Of a DNA stretch of 64,000 bases, positions 7,799 through 15,842 are shown piece by piece; within the stretch, counting starts at the first letter, position 1, and each line of letters begins with the position of its first letter. This DNA is from an uncultured Eubacteriales bacterium (lineage in GTDB: Bacteria > Bacillota > Clostridia > Peptostreptococcales > Anaerovoracaceae). The DNA lies in NCBI GenBank assembly GCA_910583765.1, contig CAJTYS010000001.1, forward strand, positions 62,001 to 126,000, in the 5' to 3' direction. The notes beneath the pieces were generated by a model. That model did not search any database. It saw only the letters and a list, made by a program, of their open reading frames with translations, and was not told where the DNA came from. The position numbers and the translations under genes were made by a program.

Positions 7799-9869
7799 GA
7801 ATAACCTCCTTTTTAAAGCCCTTGCTGGTCTTGCAGATCACACCGGAAAACAGCACCAGCATAGCGGGCAGAATAAAAATCACAACGACCATGCTGATCA
7901 ATGCGCCTCGCGCCATCAGACTGCACAATGCGCTGATCATATCGATATCCGAATAAATGCCTACGCCGAAGGTAGCGGCGAAAAAGCATAGAGCGCTGAC
8001 AATGACAGATGGGATGGATGTTTCCAAAGCAATCCGCACCGCCTCCTTGCGCTCCTGCCCCAGCTGCACTTCCCGCCGGAACCTGGTGGTCATCAGGATC
8101 GCGTAATCCACCGTGGCTCCTAGCTGAATGGTTCCAATGCAAATGGAGGCAATGAACGGCAGCCGAGTCCCTGTGTAGTACGGGATGCCCATATTGATGA
8201 AAATTGCCAGTTGGATCACTGCCACCAACAGCACTGGCAGGGAAATGGAACGGAAATTAATGGCAATGATCAGGAAAATCGCAATGATGGACACAAAGCT
8301 GACCACTTTAAAGTCATGATTGGTGATGGAAATCAAATCCCTGGTACATGGGGCTTCCCCGATGACCATGGCCTTTTTGTCGTATTTCCCCACGATCTTA
8401 TCGATCTGCCGGATCTGTTTGTTCACCGCGCCGCTGGCTACTTTTTCTTGAGAATTGATGATCAACAGCTGCCAGCCGCCTGCTTCCAATTCTCCCAGCA
8501 CGGAATCCGGCACCATTTCCTTTGGGATCATGGGCCCCAGAACCGTGTCCATACCCAAAACCGTGTTCACGCCTTCCACGTCCTTAATTTCATCTGTCAT
8601 GGCACGAGCGGTTTTCCCCGGCAGGTCCGCGTCTGCCAGCACCATGTAAGTGGACCCGATATCATACTCTTGATCCAGCTTCTCATTGGCAACAATGCTG
8701 TCCAGCTCCTTTGGCAGAGTCGCGTCCAGGTTATAATAAACATCTGTGCTCGTATAGCCAATCAGCGATGGGACCAATAACACGAGAAACAGCACTCCAA
8801 ACACTTTGGAATGACGGGTAATGAAAGCCGCCGGCCGGCCCATGGCAGGAATGATTTCCCTGTGCATGGTTTTCTGTATCAATTTATCGCAAACCAAGAT
8901 CATGGACGGCAGAATGGTCACGCTGCCGATCACGCCAAAGACAACGCCTTTTGCCATGACAATCCCCAGATCCAGCCCCAGCCTGTAAGTCATGAAGCAC
9001 AGGGCAATGAACCCTGCGATGGTAGTGATGGAGCTGCCGGAAACCGAGGTGATGGTGTGACGGATGGCCTGGGCCATTGCCGCCTCTTTGTCTCCAGGAA
9101 GCTTTTCGCATTCTTCCTGATAACTATGCCACAGGAAAATGGAATAGTCCATAGTCACGCCCAGCTGCAGCACTGCGCTGAGGGCTTTTGTCACATAAGA
9201 GATTTCTCCCATAAAATAGTTGCTGCCCAAATTGTACAAGATCTCCATGCCGATCCCCAGCAGGAAAATCAGCGGAATGATATAGGAGTCCATGCAGACT
9301 GCCAGCACAATGGCTGCCAATACCACTGCGATCATCACATAGATGGGCTCTTCATGCTCTGCCAAGTCCTTGGTGTCCGTGACCACGGCTGACATGCCGC
9401 TGACAAAGCAATGATTCGCTGACAAATGCCTGATATCTTTAATAGCCTCCATGGTTTCGTCCGCTGACGTGGAAGTGTCAAAAAACACGGCCATCAATGC
9501 GGTATCGCCCTTTTCCAGGGAATCCCGATACTTCTCCGGCAGCAGTTCCTCCGGCACAGACGCGTCCAAAGCGTTTTCATAGCTAATTACCGATGCGACA
9601 TGATCCACTTGTTCCATGTCTTTGCCCAATTGCGCTTTTTCGCTGGTGGTCAGCCCTTCTGTCACCACAATGGAAAACGCGCCCTTTCCAAAGTCATCCA
9701 GTAAAATATTTTGCCCTTTAATGGTTTCAATGTCATCTGGCAGGTAGGTCAGCACGTCATAGTTGATCCTGGTTTTGATCAGACCCAATACCGAAGGAAT
9801 CAGCAGCAGCAAGCAGATGAAGAGAATGCTTTTCCGATGCTTCACTACCTTTTCGCCAAAATTCAGCAT
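7776..9869 (-). CDS. RND/MMPL-family transporter
   Basis: A 697-residue efflux protein with the duplicated RND layout: a membrane helix at 15-32, a large extracytoplasmic domain (about 35-165), a block of helices (about 170-330), then a repeat of the same pattern with a helix near 360, an external loop (about 380-500), and a final helix block (510-680). MMPL-type membrane motifs such as LGVTMDYSIFLWHSY and LGATVDYAILMTTRF, each with an Asp on the proton path, are present in both halves. It likely exports lipids, drugs or surface polymers with the downstream heptad-repeat partner. The TetR gene upstream, separated by a terminator, is the probable regulator. Confidence 0.88.
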   Translation of the reverse strand: MLNFGEKVVKHRKSILFICLLLLIPSVLGLIKTRINYDVLTYLPDDIETIKGQNILLDDFGKGAFSIVVTEGLTTSEKAQLGKDMEQVDHVASVISYENALDASVPEELLPEKYRDSLEKGDTALMAVFFDTSTSADETMEAIKDIRHLSANHCFVSGMSAVVTDTKDLAEHEEPIYVMIAVVLAAIVLAVCMDSYIIPLIFLLGIGMEILYNLGSNYFMGEISYVTKALSAVLQLGVTMDYSIFLWHSYQEECEKLPGDKEAAMAQAIRHTITSVSGSSITTIAGFIALCFMTYRLGLDLGIVMAKGVVFGVIGSVTILPSMILVCDKLIQKTMHREIIPAMGRPAAFITRHSKVFGVLFLVLLVPSLIGYTSTDVYYNLDATLPKELDSIVANEKLDQEYDIGSTYMVLADADLPGKTARAMTDEIKDVEGVNTVLGMDTVLGPMIPKEMVPDSVLGELEAGGWQLLIINSQEKVASGAVNKQIRQIDKIVGKYDKKAMVIGEAPCTRDLISITNHDFKVVSFVSIIAIFLIIAINFRSISLPVLLVAVIQLAIFINMGIPYYTGTRLPFIASICIGTIQLGATVDYAILMTTRFRREVQLGQERKEAVRIALETSIPSVIVSALCFFAATFGVGIYSDIDMISALCSLMARGALISMVVVIFILPAMLVLFSGVICKTSKGFKKEVILDEEREA

Positions 9870-9936
9870 GATCCTCGCCCCCTTTTTCTCTAACTTTCAC
9901 CTATTGTACGCTCCTCGCGGCAGGCTTTCCATAGAC

Positions 9937-9974
9937 AAAAAAAGAGCAGTGTCAAAATTTTTGACACTTGCTCT
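9937..9974 (-). terminator. Rho-independent terminator after tetR
   Basis: Minus-strand hairpin with arms of about 15 bases (943-957 and 959-974 within 9900) containing the near-perfect palindrome GTGTCAAAA/TTTTGACAC, followed by seven T residues. It sits between the TetR stop and the RND start, implying separate transcription of the exporter. The palindrome could also be a repressor site. Confidence 0.75.
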
Positions 9975-9987
9975 GATGTGACAAAAT

Positions 9988-10545
9988 TTAGTGGCTTGCC
10001 AGCTGCTGAAAGTCCATCTCAATATGCCGTTTCAGCAATTTGTTAAGCCGACCGGCAATCACCTCCGGGTCTTCCTTCATCCCTCTGCCGATCCATTCCA
10101 GCAGAATGCCAACCAAGCCGAATTTATAGAAATCGCAGATAAACGATTTGTCCTCTGACGGGATTTTTTCCGAACCTTCCATGCCTTCCAGAAACTGCGC
10201 GATCAGATCTCTGACGATCTGTTGCAGATAGCGCTCCAAATGCTGCCTGCCCACGGAATTGTAGGCGTTCAGGGTAAAATCTCTGTTTTTCTCTATATAA
10301 AGCAGCACTTCCAGATATACGTCCTGCCATGTGTCGCAGAGCCGCTCCCGGTCTATGAACTGCTCACCCTCCTGGACAAAAGTCCATTCCAGCAAATCAT
10401 AGATGTCTTGAAAATGATAGTAAAAGGTCTGCCTTTTTACGCCGCAATCATCCGCGATCTCCTTGACTGTGATCTTATCCAGAGATTTCTGCGCCAACAA
10501 TTTTTTCAGCGACGCGGCCATTGCCTGCTGGGTCAATCGCGCCAT
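9988..10545 (-). CDS. TetR/AcrR-family regulator
   Basis: A 185-residue repressor-type protein. The N-terminal helix-turn-helix is clear: KITVKEIADDCGVKRQTFYYHF at about 23-45. The C-terminal ligand domain resembles the DhaS/TetR_C type found in Firmicutes (EGMEGSEKIPSEDKSFICDFYKFGLVGILLEW). Upstream of the RND/heptad exporter and on the same strand, it most likely controls that operon in response to an exported compound. The start ATG at 10545 is preceded by AGGAGGATGAAT. Confidence 0.85.
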   Translation of the reverse strand: MARLTQQAMAASLKKLLAQKSLDKITVKEIADDCGVKRQTFYYHFQDIYDLLEWTFVQEGEQFIDRERLCDTWQDVYLEVLLYIEKNRDFTLNAYNSVGRQHLERYLQQIVRDLIAQFLEGMEGSEKIPSEDKSFICDFYKFGLVGILLEWIGRGMKEDPEVIAGRLNKLLKRHIEMDFQQLASH

Positions 10546-10649
10546 GCTCTATTCATCCTCCTGCTATATGATGTCATGTTTCCTCCTAGTTGTCAGCTGC
10601 CACCTGTTTTTATGCCATAGGAAGCTTTTCTCCCGTGGTTTTCGCTTTT

Positions 10650-11177
10650 TCACCAGCCTCGATCGTAATCCCGAAAGCATTCCAGACATACCTGCTTTCC
10701 ATCCTGCAGGCGCATCTTTGTTTCCGGCGCGCCTTCGCCGCAAACTTCACAGATCACGGTCCGCAGGCTGCGGGCTTGTTCTGGCAGCGGATAGCGGGTC
10801 TCTGTGATCGTGAAGATCTCTTCCAGCGGACCGTCCAGCACATGGTCAATGTAATCCCTGCCCTTTTTCCCACCGGGCTTTTTTGGCTTTGCGATCAGGC
10901 GAAAGCTTTGACCTGTGTTCCGGTTGTAAAAATTGAAGGCCATTTTCCCTGTCCCGTAATAGATCAGATTCCCTTTTCCCATGGTGCATCCCAAGATGGC
11001 CTGCACCGCGTCCACGCCGCAGGCGTCGTTTTCCGTGACACAAACCAGATCTTCGTCTTTGGAAAAGGTGATGCCCAGACGGGCAATGGCTTCCATGCAT
11101 GCCCGCACGCCCAAGGCAATGCCGCCGCATTCGTGACCGTGAAAGGCCACGGCTTTTTCATATAATGTCCTGCTCAT
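10650..11177 (-). CDS. FmdE-family protein with C-terminal zinc ribbon
   Basis: A 175-residue cytoplasmic protein of the formylmethanofuran dehydrogenase subunit E (FmdE) family. The hallmark N-terminus FHGHECGGIALGVRA, the Asp-Ala-Cys-Gly-Val-Asp motif near 51-56 and the CTMGKGNL turn around 65 are all present; these residues bind metal in relatives. The C-terminus (about 140-170) carries two CxxC pairs (CEVCGE and CLEC), a small zinc ribbon. In bacteria without methanofuran the role is unclear and often linked to molybdenum or tungsten enzymes. No such enzyme gene is near. Start ATG 11177 follows AAAGGGAG. Confidence 0.8.
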   Translation of the reverse strand: MSRTLYEKAVAFHGHECGGIALGVRACMEAIARLGITFSKDEDLVCVTENDACGVDAVQAILGCTMGKGNLIYYGTGKMAFNFYNRNTGQSFRLIAKPKKPGGKKGRDYIDHVLDGPLEEIFTITETRYPLPEQARSLRTVICEVCGEGAPETKMRLQDGKQVCLECFRDYDRGW

Positions 11178-11211
11178 GGTTTTCTCCCTTTTTGCTATGC
11201 CTGTATTTCAT

Positions 11212-11436
11212 TTATAAATGCCTCACCAGCGTATCCCATTGCGTCTTTGTAAGTCTTCCCTGCACATAAAATTCCTTGGCCATGTCATCAAGCGCATCGC
11301 AATCATTCAGATACCCATAGTTTTCTTCCCTGTCCAGCTGTTCCATGTCCAAGATCAGGTTTTCCATGATTTTAGGCATGTCAAAATCTATGACAACGCT
11401 TTCATCGATCCAATTGTATCTCTTTTTTTCTGCCAT
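11212..11436 (-). CDS. Small hypothetical protein
   Basis: A 74-residue acidic protein with no family I recognise. The second ATG (11436) is preferred because AAGGAG lies at proper spacing upstream; an earlier in-frame start at 11460 would leave that site inside the gene. The sequence has a run of charged residues and a C-terminal LTKTQWDTLVRHL amphipathic stretch. It lies 34 bases upstream of the FmdE-like gene on the same strand and may be co-transcribed with it. Confidence 0.6.
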   Translation of the reverse strand: MAEKKRYNWIDESVVIDFDMPKIMENLILDMEQLDREENYGYLNDCDALDDMAKEFYVQGRLTKTQWDTLVRHL

Positions 11437-11595
11437 GTCATTTCTTCTCCTTGTGCCCATGGGAGCCTTCTGAAAACAAAGCCCATGTGCGGCACTACCT
11501 GCATTATACTACGAAATCCTTGGATCGCCAAACGATTCTGGCAGATTTCTTTTATTCTCCGCAGCCTTTCTCTTCTAACATGGCTCTCCAGAAGA

Positions 11596-12837
11596 TCATG
11601 TGAAATCACGGAACACCGACCTCGCCCGAATAGCGATCAGCAAAGAAACCACGCCGGAAAACAGGACCACTGCGTATTCAGACCCGCCGCAAATCTCAAA
11701 CAGGACGCCATACATCGCATTGCCCAAAGGCTGCGCGCACAGAGAGACAGTCAGAATGACGGCCACCACTTTACCTAACAGCTCCTGGGGCGTTTCTCTT
11801 TGAATGAAAGACATCATTTGAACAGTGAAGACCGTTGAAAACAGCATGATCGTAAAGCAGCACCCTGTGATGACCCCATAGCTGACGATCCCAGACGGAG
11901 ACAGCCACAACGCGATTCCCATAGGGAACGGGCCTGCCCCGCAGATCATCAAGATGACAGCTGATTTTTTGATCGCTAGTTTCTTCGCGAACACGCCCGC
12001 ACAGATGCCTCCAGCCAGCCCGCCTGCCGCCAGCGCCCCCTGTGCGAAGCCATAAAGCTGATTGCCCAGCCCTGCCTTCAATTCCAAAACCTCTGTGATC
12101 AAATATGGCAAGGCAACGATGATCATTGCGGACAAAAACAAATTGATCCCACAGACCACCAGCATCCCCTTTCCAAGGACGGGCTTTTCTCTTCTGACAA
12201 ATCGCAGGCTTTCCGCGAAACCCGATTTCACGATTTTAAAAATGCCGCCATCAGAGGCCTGCTTTTGAAAGGGAATTTTGATGAAAATCTCCATGACTGC
12301 TGACAGGAAAAAACATGCCATGCACACCCACAAAATGATCGTCAGTCCGTATGCGCTGTATAGCATTCCGCCAAGGACAGGGCCAAGCAAAGAGGCGAAG
12401 GAATTGATAGTATTAATGATGGAATTCGCCTCCATGAAACGCGTCTGGCTCACTAGCCCGGGCACGCTGGCTTGCACTGCGGGCTGATACGCGCCCGCGA
12501 TGCCATACAGCAGCATCAAAGTCACAGTCAGCAGCAGGACCAGATCCATCTTGTCCATGAGCAGAGAAAAAATCAAAATGATCACTGCTGTGGAAAAATC
12601 CAAGGCTACCATGATATTGCGCTTGTTCACTCGGTCTGCGATGATCCCGCCTATGGGAGACAGCAACACGGCAGGAATGAACGCACATGCTGTGACAGTC
12701 CCATAAAGCGCGGAAGAGCCTGTCAGGTTCAACAGATACAGCGGCAATGCGAATCTGATGGCCGCATTGCCAAACAGAGAAACGATCTGCCCTGCCACTA
12801 CCAATGTGAAGTCTTTTGAAAACAGTTTTTGTTCCAT
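11596..12837 (-). CDS. MFS efflux transporter
   Basis: A 413-residue major facilitator protein with about twelve hydrophobic segments. The loop between helices 2 and 3 carries a recognisable MFS motif A, GGIIADRVNKRNIM. The overall pattern (short N-terminus, LVVAGQIVSLFGNAAIRFALPLYL) fits the macrolide/drug exporter branch. The TetR gene immediately upstream on the same strand, plus a palindrome 32 bases before the start, suggests drug- or metabolite-inducible expression. The substrate cannot be told from sequence. Confidence 0.87.
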   Translation of the reverse strand: MEQKLFSKDFTLVVAGQIVSLFGNAAIRFALPLYLLNLTGSSALYGTVTACAFIPAVLLSPIGGIIADRVNKRNIMVALDFSTAVIILIFSLLMDKMDLVLLLTVTLMLLYGIAGAYQPAVQASVPGLVSQTRFMEANSIINTINSFASLLGPVLGGMLYSAYGLTIILWVCMACFFLSAVMEIFIKIPFQKQASDGGIFKIVKSGFAESLRFVRREKPVLGKGMLVVCGINLFLSAMIIVALPYLITEVLELKAGLGNQLYGFAQGALAAGGLAGGICAGVFAKKLAIKKSAVILMICGAGPFPMGIALWLSPSGIVSYGVITGCCFTIMLFSTVFTVQMMSFIQRETPQELLGKVVAVILTVSLCAQPLGNAMYGVLFEICGGSEYAVVLFSGVVSLLIAIRARSVFRDFT

Positions 12838-12868
12838 GTTCTATGCCTCCATTTTTGATACAGTAAAA

Positions 12869-12883
12869 TACCGAACGCCGGTA
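12869..12883. promoter_or_regulatory. Palindromic operator before the MFS gene
   Basis: TACCG-AACGC-CGGTA, an inverted repeat with extended similarity (GGTATGTAT) to the tetR operator at 13632-13650. It lies between tetR and the MFS gene, so the TetR protein probably represses both. Confidence 0.5.
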
Positions 12884-12903
12884 TGTATATAAACAAAATA
12901 GAT

Positions 12904-12923
12904 CCGCCCCTTCTAAAGGGCGG
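12904..12923 (-). terminator. Hairpin after tetR
   Basis: Stem CCGCCC/GGGCGG with an eight-base loop, 17 bases past the TetR stop. Only a weak T-rich stretch follows, so termination may be partial. Confidence 0.4.
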
Positions 12924-12939
12924 CATTCGCTTGCCCGAT

Positions 12940-13593
12940 TTACTTGTTTTTTTGATAAACGGCCGCTAGCTCCTGCAATCGATCCATCATCTCCTGATCC
13001 ATGATGTCCAATCCAAAGCCCTGCAGCATCTGGCTAAATACCATGAATTTTCCGTAGGACGCTTCCTCGGAGTCATCGAAGATCATTGGGTTCATCCAGA
13101 TATTGGCCACCAGAATGATCAGTTCCGCCAATTGTTCTGGATATTCCGTCTGAATGGAGCCATCGGAAATCCCCTGCCGGATGATAGGCAGAACATAATT
13201 TGGCGCCACCTGGTCCACAGTGTCCCGTAAAAGACTAAACAGCAGTTTCGGATTGCTGCGAAAATCTGGAGCCACTGTGAAAATATCATCCTGCACTGGC
13301 CTGCTGATGGAATCTTTAAAAATAGCTTTCAGTTTTTCTTTGCCGCTCAGATCCTGGCGGTCGCAAATAGCCGCCAGCATTTGATTGGAGTCCGCTGTCA
13401 TCCGGTCTGTGACCGCTATGAGGATATCTTCCTTGGATTTGAAATGATGATAAATCGCACCTTTGCTAAGGCCTCCCAAGTGATTGATGATATCCTGGAT
13501 GGAAGTGCGCTCGTACCCCTGTTCCATGAATAAACGGAAGGAGACATCCAATATTCGATTGACGGTTTCTTCTGGATGTTTGTTTCTGGCCAT
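12940..13593 (-). CDS. TetR/AcrR-family regulator
   Basis: A 217-residue regulator. The DNA-binding domain (about 10-60) contains GYERTSIQDIINHLGGLSKGAIYHHFKSKED, described here as helices 2-4 of the TetR fold. The C-terminal half is a helical ligand-binding domain. It is upstream of and codirectional with the MFS exporter; the shared half-site GGTATGT in front of both genes supports autoregulation and control of the pump. Confidence 0.87.
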   Translation of the reverse strand: MARNKHPEETVNRILDVSFRLFMEQGYERTSIQDIINHLGGLSKGAIYHHFKSKEDILIAVTDRMTADSNQMLAAICDRQDLSGKEKLKAIFKDSISRPVQDDIFTVAPDFRSNPKLLFSLLRDTVDQVAPNYVLPIIRQGISDGSIQTEYPEQLAELIILVANIWMNPMIFDDSEEASYGKFMVFSQMLQGFGLDIMDQEMMDRLQELAAVYQKNK

Positions 13594-13631
13594 CGCTGAT
13601 TTTGCCTTTCTAAAGTTGATGATTTCACGTT

Positions 13632-13650
13632 AACATACCAACGGTATGTT
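13632..13650. promoter_or_regulatory. TetR autoregulatory operator
   Basis: Perfect inverted repeat AACATACC-AAC-GGTATGTT, 38 bases upstream of the tetR start, typical in size and symmetry of TetR-family operators. Confidence 0.65.
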
Positions 13651-13744
13651 TGTCAAGATGAATTTAGAAACCATGCGCAAAGCAATTTTTTAAGGCCCTA
13701 TACGCATCGATCTGGATAAATCCATATGGTCAAAAAGGCACTGC

Positions 13745-13910
13745 GCCAACAAATCGTTAGTCTAGACATAAAAATTGCGGATTTTGGGCAGAAATTTCAT
13801 ATTGAACATTTTTTGTTGGTATACCAACATTTTAGTGCGTAAAACTGGAAAATTTAACGTTTTTTCCAGCTTTTGCGCAATTTTTGTCTTGGATTTTTGA
13901 ATTTGTTGGC
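13745..13910. repeat. Palindrome cluster with alternating CCAACAAA/TTTGTTGG words
   Basis: GCCAACAAAT (13745-13754) and ATTTGTTGGC (13901-13910) are perfect inverted copies. Midway lies the palindrome GTTGGTATACCAAC (13815-13828), and between 13836 and 13879 a further long stem (TGCGTAAAACTGGAAAA with its complement). The word order is therefore W, W', W, W'. There is no coding frame. It fills most of the gap between tetR and the secreted-protein gene. Confidence 0.5.
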
Positions 13911-13975
13911 ATGATGGCTCCTATGGTCTTATCAAAGTTTAAAAATTGATTTCCATCCGAACAAATAAATATCCA

Positions 13976-14018
13976 TTGCTAATAGGCAATTCAGCTAGTA
14001 TAATAGCGTTATACTAGC
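13976..14018 (+). promoter_or_regulatory. Sigma-A promoter overlapped by a 25-bp palindrome
   Basis: The -35 TTGCTA (13976-13981) and -10 TATAAT (13999-14004) have a 17-base spacer. The -10 lies inside a perfect inverted repeat with ten-base arms, GCTAGTATAA (13994-14003) and TTATACTAGC (14009-14018). This geometry is that of a repressor operator blocking the promoter of the gene at 14039. Confidence 0.65.
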
Positions 14019-14038
14019 AAAAGGAGAAATCAAAACAA

Positions 14039-14635
14039 ATGAACACAACAACAAACAAACGTCAAAAATGGCTGATCCTGCTCATGGCCTTCTGTCTGCT
14101 TTTAACTACGGCAGCCACCACACAGACCGCCTATGGAGCTGCGAAACCGACCAACAAAAAGGCTCATGCGGCATATGAGGCACAGATCAAAAAAGACAAG
14201 GCAGAGTATGAGCCTTACCAGTATCTGCGCTATGTTTACAAGGATTTTAATGGCGATGGCATCGATGAATTGATCACCTATCCTGGCTATGGATATTGCA
14301 CAGAAATTCTTTACACCTACCAAAACGGCAAGGTAAAAAAACTGAAAACCCTGGGCCAGGGCGAGTTCGACAAGTATTATAAAAAGAACAAAGTCCTGCG
14401 CTGCGTTTATGGGCACATGGGCTATTATTACACGGAATATTTCAAATTCAACAAGAAAAAGCTGGTCAAAAAAGCAAAGCGATTGGAAATCGTTGACCAA
14501 AACAATGTTTCTTCTTTTCAATATTATGTGAATGGCAAGAAGACCACGAAAAAGAAGTATAACGCCTATGTCAAGAAATTGACAAAAGGGGATAAAGCGA
14601 AGTCGGTTTCCAAATTGAAGTGGAAAAAGTATTAG
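14039..14635 (+). CDS. Secreted protein with calcium-loop-like motif
   Basis: A 198-residue, very basic exported protein. The signal peptide covers about residues 1-33 (WLILLMAFCLLLTTAATTQTAYGA). The mature part contains DFNGDGIDELI at about 75-85, a calcium-binding loop of the kind seen in FG-GAP/VCBS repeat and dockerin-like proteins. It then runs into many Lys and Tyr residues with a YxxGKxTTKKKYNAY repeat-like tail. No anchor motif is present. The gene is monocistronic with its own palindrome-controlled promoter; start ATG follows AAGGAG. Function unknown. Confidence 0.75.
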   Translation: MNTTTNKRQKWLILLMAFCLLLTTAATTQTAYGAAKPTNKKAHAAYEAQIKKDKAEYEPYQYLRYVYKDFNGDGIDELITYPGYGYCTEILYTYQNGKVKKLKTLGQGEFDKYYKKNKVLRCVYGHMGYYYTEYFKFNKKKLVKKAKRLEIVDQNNVSSFQYYVNGKKTTKKKYNAYVKKLTKGDKAKSVSKLKWKKY

Positions 14636-14679
14636 GAAAGAAATAACTCCCCCTATCGCTTCCAGCCAAAAAAATTTAT

Positions 14680-14706
14680 AGGAAATATCGCTTGGCGATA
14701 TTTCCT
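14680..14706 (-). terminator. Perfect 12-bp hairpin
   Basis: AGGAAATATCGC and GCGATATTTCCT flank a three-base loop. Read on the minus strand it is followed after five bases by seven T residues, so it can terminate the MNT/HEPN operon; on the plus strand it lies 45 bases after the secreted-protein gene but lacks a T-run. Confidence 0.6.
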
Positions 14707-14730
14707 GCCTAACGCTCTTCACATCGTTCC

Positions 14731-14860
14731 GTTCTGGGCGCACTGCCCAGAACGCCCCTCTTCCCACTCCAAACTATTCCAAAAGCCCAAGGGAAACCTT
14801 ATGTGGCGGGCACCTCCGCAGGCGTAGCCGAGGACCAGTGCCCAGAACATAAGGTTTCCC
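14731..14860. repeat. Cluster of short palindromes
   Basis: A perfect stem with arms GTTCTGGGC/GCCCAGAAC occupies 14731-14753. A second inverted repeat has arms GGGAAACCTTATGT (14791-14804) and ACATAAGGTTTCCC (14847-14860), and contains another copy of the TGCCCAGAAC word at its right arm. No gene is visible; REP-like intergenic repeats are one reading. Confidence 0.5.
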
Positions 14861-14864
14861 GCTC

Positions 14865-15089
14865 TTATCTCTTTGCGAATTCCAGCAGCCTAGCCGCCTC
14901 ATCCTCTGCCAGGCCCATCTTCTCGCACAGCGTTTCAATGGTCTTTTGATCCGGCACAAAGTCCTTTTCCGTGCAGATGCGGGTAAAATCCTCCCTAGAC
15001 AGGCCCAGCTGCCCAAAGGTGATTTCACCGGAAGCGATTTTTTTATCGTAAATCGGAAAAAACACTGCGCCAAAAGAACGCTCCATCAT
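14865..15089 (-). CDS. Small protein, third gene of the MNT/HEPN operon
   Basis: A 74-residue protein whose start overlaps the HEPN stop codon in an ATGA junction, so it is translationally coupled. Residues about 28-73 (LSREDFTRICTEKDF then PDQKTIETLCEKMGLAEDEA) look like the helices of an XRE-type helix-turn-helix, which would suit an autoregulator of the toxin-antitoxin operon, but the match is by pattern only. I do not recognise the N-terminal 25 residues. A ribosome site, AAGGAGGACAG, lies inside the HEPN gene and is part of a duplicated 21-base segment. Confidence 0.6.
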   Translation of the reverse strand: MMERSFGAVFFPIYDKKIASGEITFGQLGLSREDFTRICTEKDFVPDQKTIETLCEKMGLAEDEAARLLEFAKR

Positions 15090-15505
15090 TTCTGTCCTCC
15101 TTGCTCTTTATCGAAGTTTTCTTTTAAATAATTTTCAATCAACTCATGAAATTCAACTGCCCTGCAATACTGCTCCTCAGCGTCTTCTTTTGCCACAATA
15201 AAAAAGTCCGCATAATCTGTATTGTTCCTGATCTGAAACGCCTCACTGATGTACTTTGAATACTTTACATCAAAGATACCGGTTTTGATATATTCCTTTT
15301 GAAAGTATGAAATGGCCCCTGCATGTTTGGAAAAGTCCACGCCATCTCTTGCTAACAAAGCCCGCACAGATGTAAAAATCGCATAATATGATCTACCAAT
15401 AGCATCTTTATAGCTTCCATTATCCAATAGCAACTTTGATGAATCCAATCTTTCTTTTGCCATCTCTAAACGATATTTCACCAATTCCGCTCTGCTATCA
15501 TACAT
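15086..15505 (-). CDS. HEPN-domain protein (HepT-like toxin candidate)
   Basis: A 139-residue helical protein of the HEPN family. Characteristic elements are the N-terminal helix with KYRLEMAKERLDSSKLLL, the SYYAIFTSVRALL segment with paired Tyr, and the late RNNTDYADF motif, which replaces the Rx4-6H RNase motif of HepT toxins. HEPN proteins encoded next to minimal nucleotidyltransferases form toxin-antitoxin pairs in which the nucleotidyltransferase modifies or neutralises the HEPN RNase. It overlaps the MNT gene by eight bases and the 74-residue gene by four. Because the canonical Rx4-6H histidine is not evident, RNase activity is uncertain. Confidence 0.8.
   Translation of the reverse strand: MYDSRAELVKYRLEMAKERLDSSKLLLDNGSYKDAIGRSYYAIFTSVRALLARDGVDFSKHAGAISYFQKEYIKTGIFDVKYSKYISEAFQIRNNTDYADFFIVAKEDAEEQYCRAVEFHELIENYLKENFDKEQGGQK
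15092..15112. repeat. 21-bp direct repeat, copy 1
   Basis: Identical to 15843-15863. Here it encodes the last residues of the HEPN protein (DKEQGGQ) and supplies the AGGAGG-like ribosome site of the next gene. Confidence 0.8.
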
Positions 15506-15839
15506 GGATCTTCACCCCCTCCAACGCAATGTTCTGATAGTATGGCAGTACATCTCTATATCGCTCAAACTCGTCATATGGAATCACGGTCGGAGACACA
15601 ATGATTTCATACTCAAGCTCTAAGTCAGATGAAACAGCCCAAACGTTTCGCAACATTTTCTGCAATGTCATTCGATCCCCCTTGACAATCGCTGCCATGT
15701 CCACGTCTGAATACTCATCGTAATCTCCCCGTGCATAAGAGCCATAGAGAATCACTTGCTCCAGCTCCCTTCCATAAACAGAACGATACGTCTCTGCTAT
15801 TCTTTGTGTGATCAGCTTAAATTCCTGCTTGGTGCACAT
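15498..15839 (-). CDS. Minimal nucleotidyltransferase (MNT), antitoxin candidate
   Basis: A 113-residue pol-beta-superfamily nucleotidyltransferase with the signature GSYARGDYDEYSDVDM at about 35-50 (Gly-Ser followed by the Asp-x-Asp pair) and a third acidic position likely in LELEYEIIV. Proteins of this size beside HEPN genes act as antitoxins, in known cases by AMP transfer to the HEPN partner. I chose the ATG at 15839, seven bases after AAGGAGGACA; a longer frame to 15974 lacks a site and reads through a leader. It is the first gene of a three-gene operon. Confidence 0.85.
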   Translation of the reverse strand: MCTKQEFKLITQRIAETYRSVYGRELEQVILYGSYARGDYDEYSDVDMAAIVKGDRMTLQKMLRNVWAVSSDLELEYEIIVSPTVIPYDEFERYRDVLPYYQNIALEGVKIHV

Positions 15840-15842
15840 CGC

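Noticed and set aside
5987..9869. RND plus heptad-repeat pair considered as a type VII secretion module
   Set aside because: There is no WXG100 protein or FtsK-type ATPase; the pair fits an MMPL exporter with its LxxG partner.
9937..9974. Palindrome considered only as a TetR operator
   Set aside because: The run of seven T residues after the stem on the minus strand makes a terminator the better reading, though dual use is possible.
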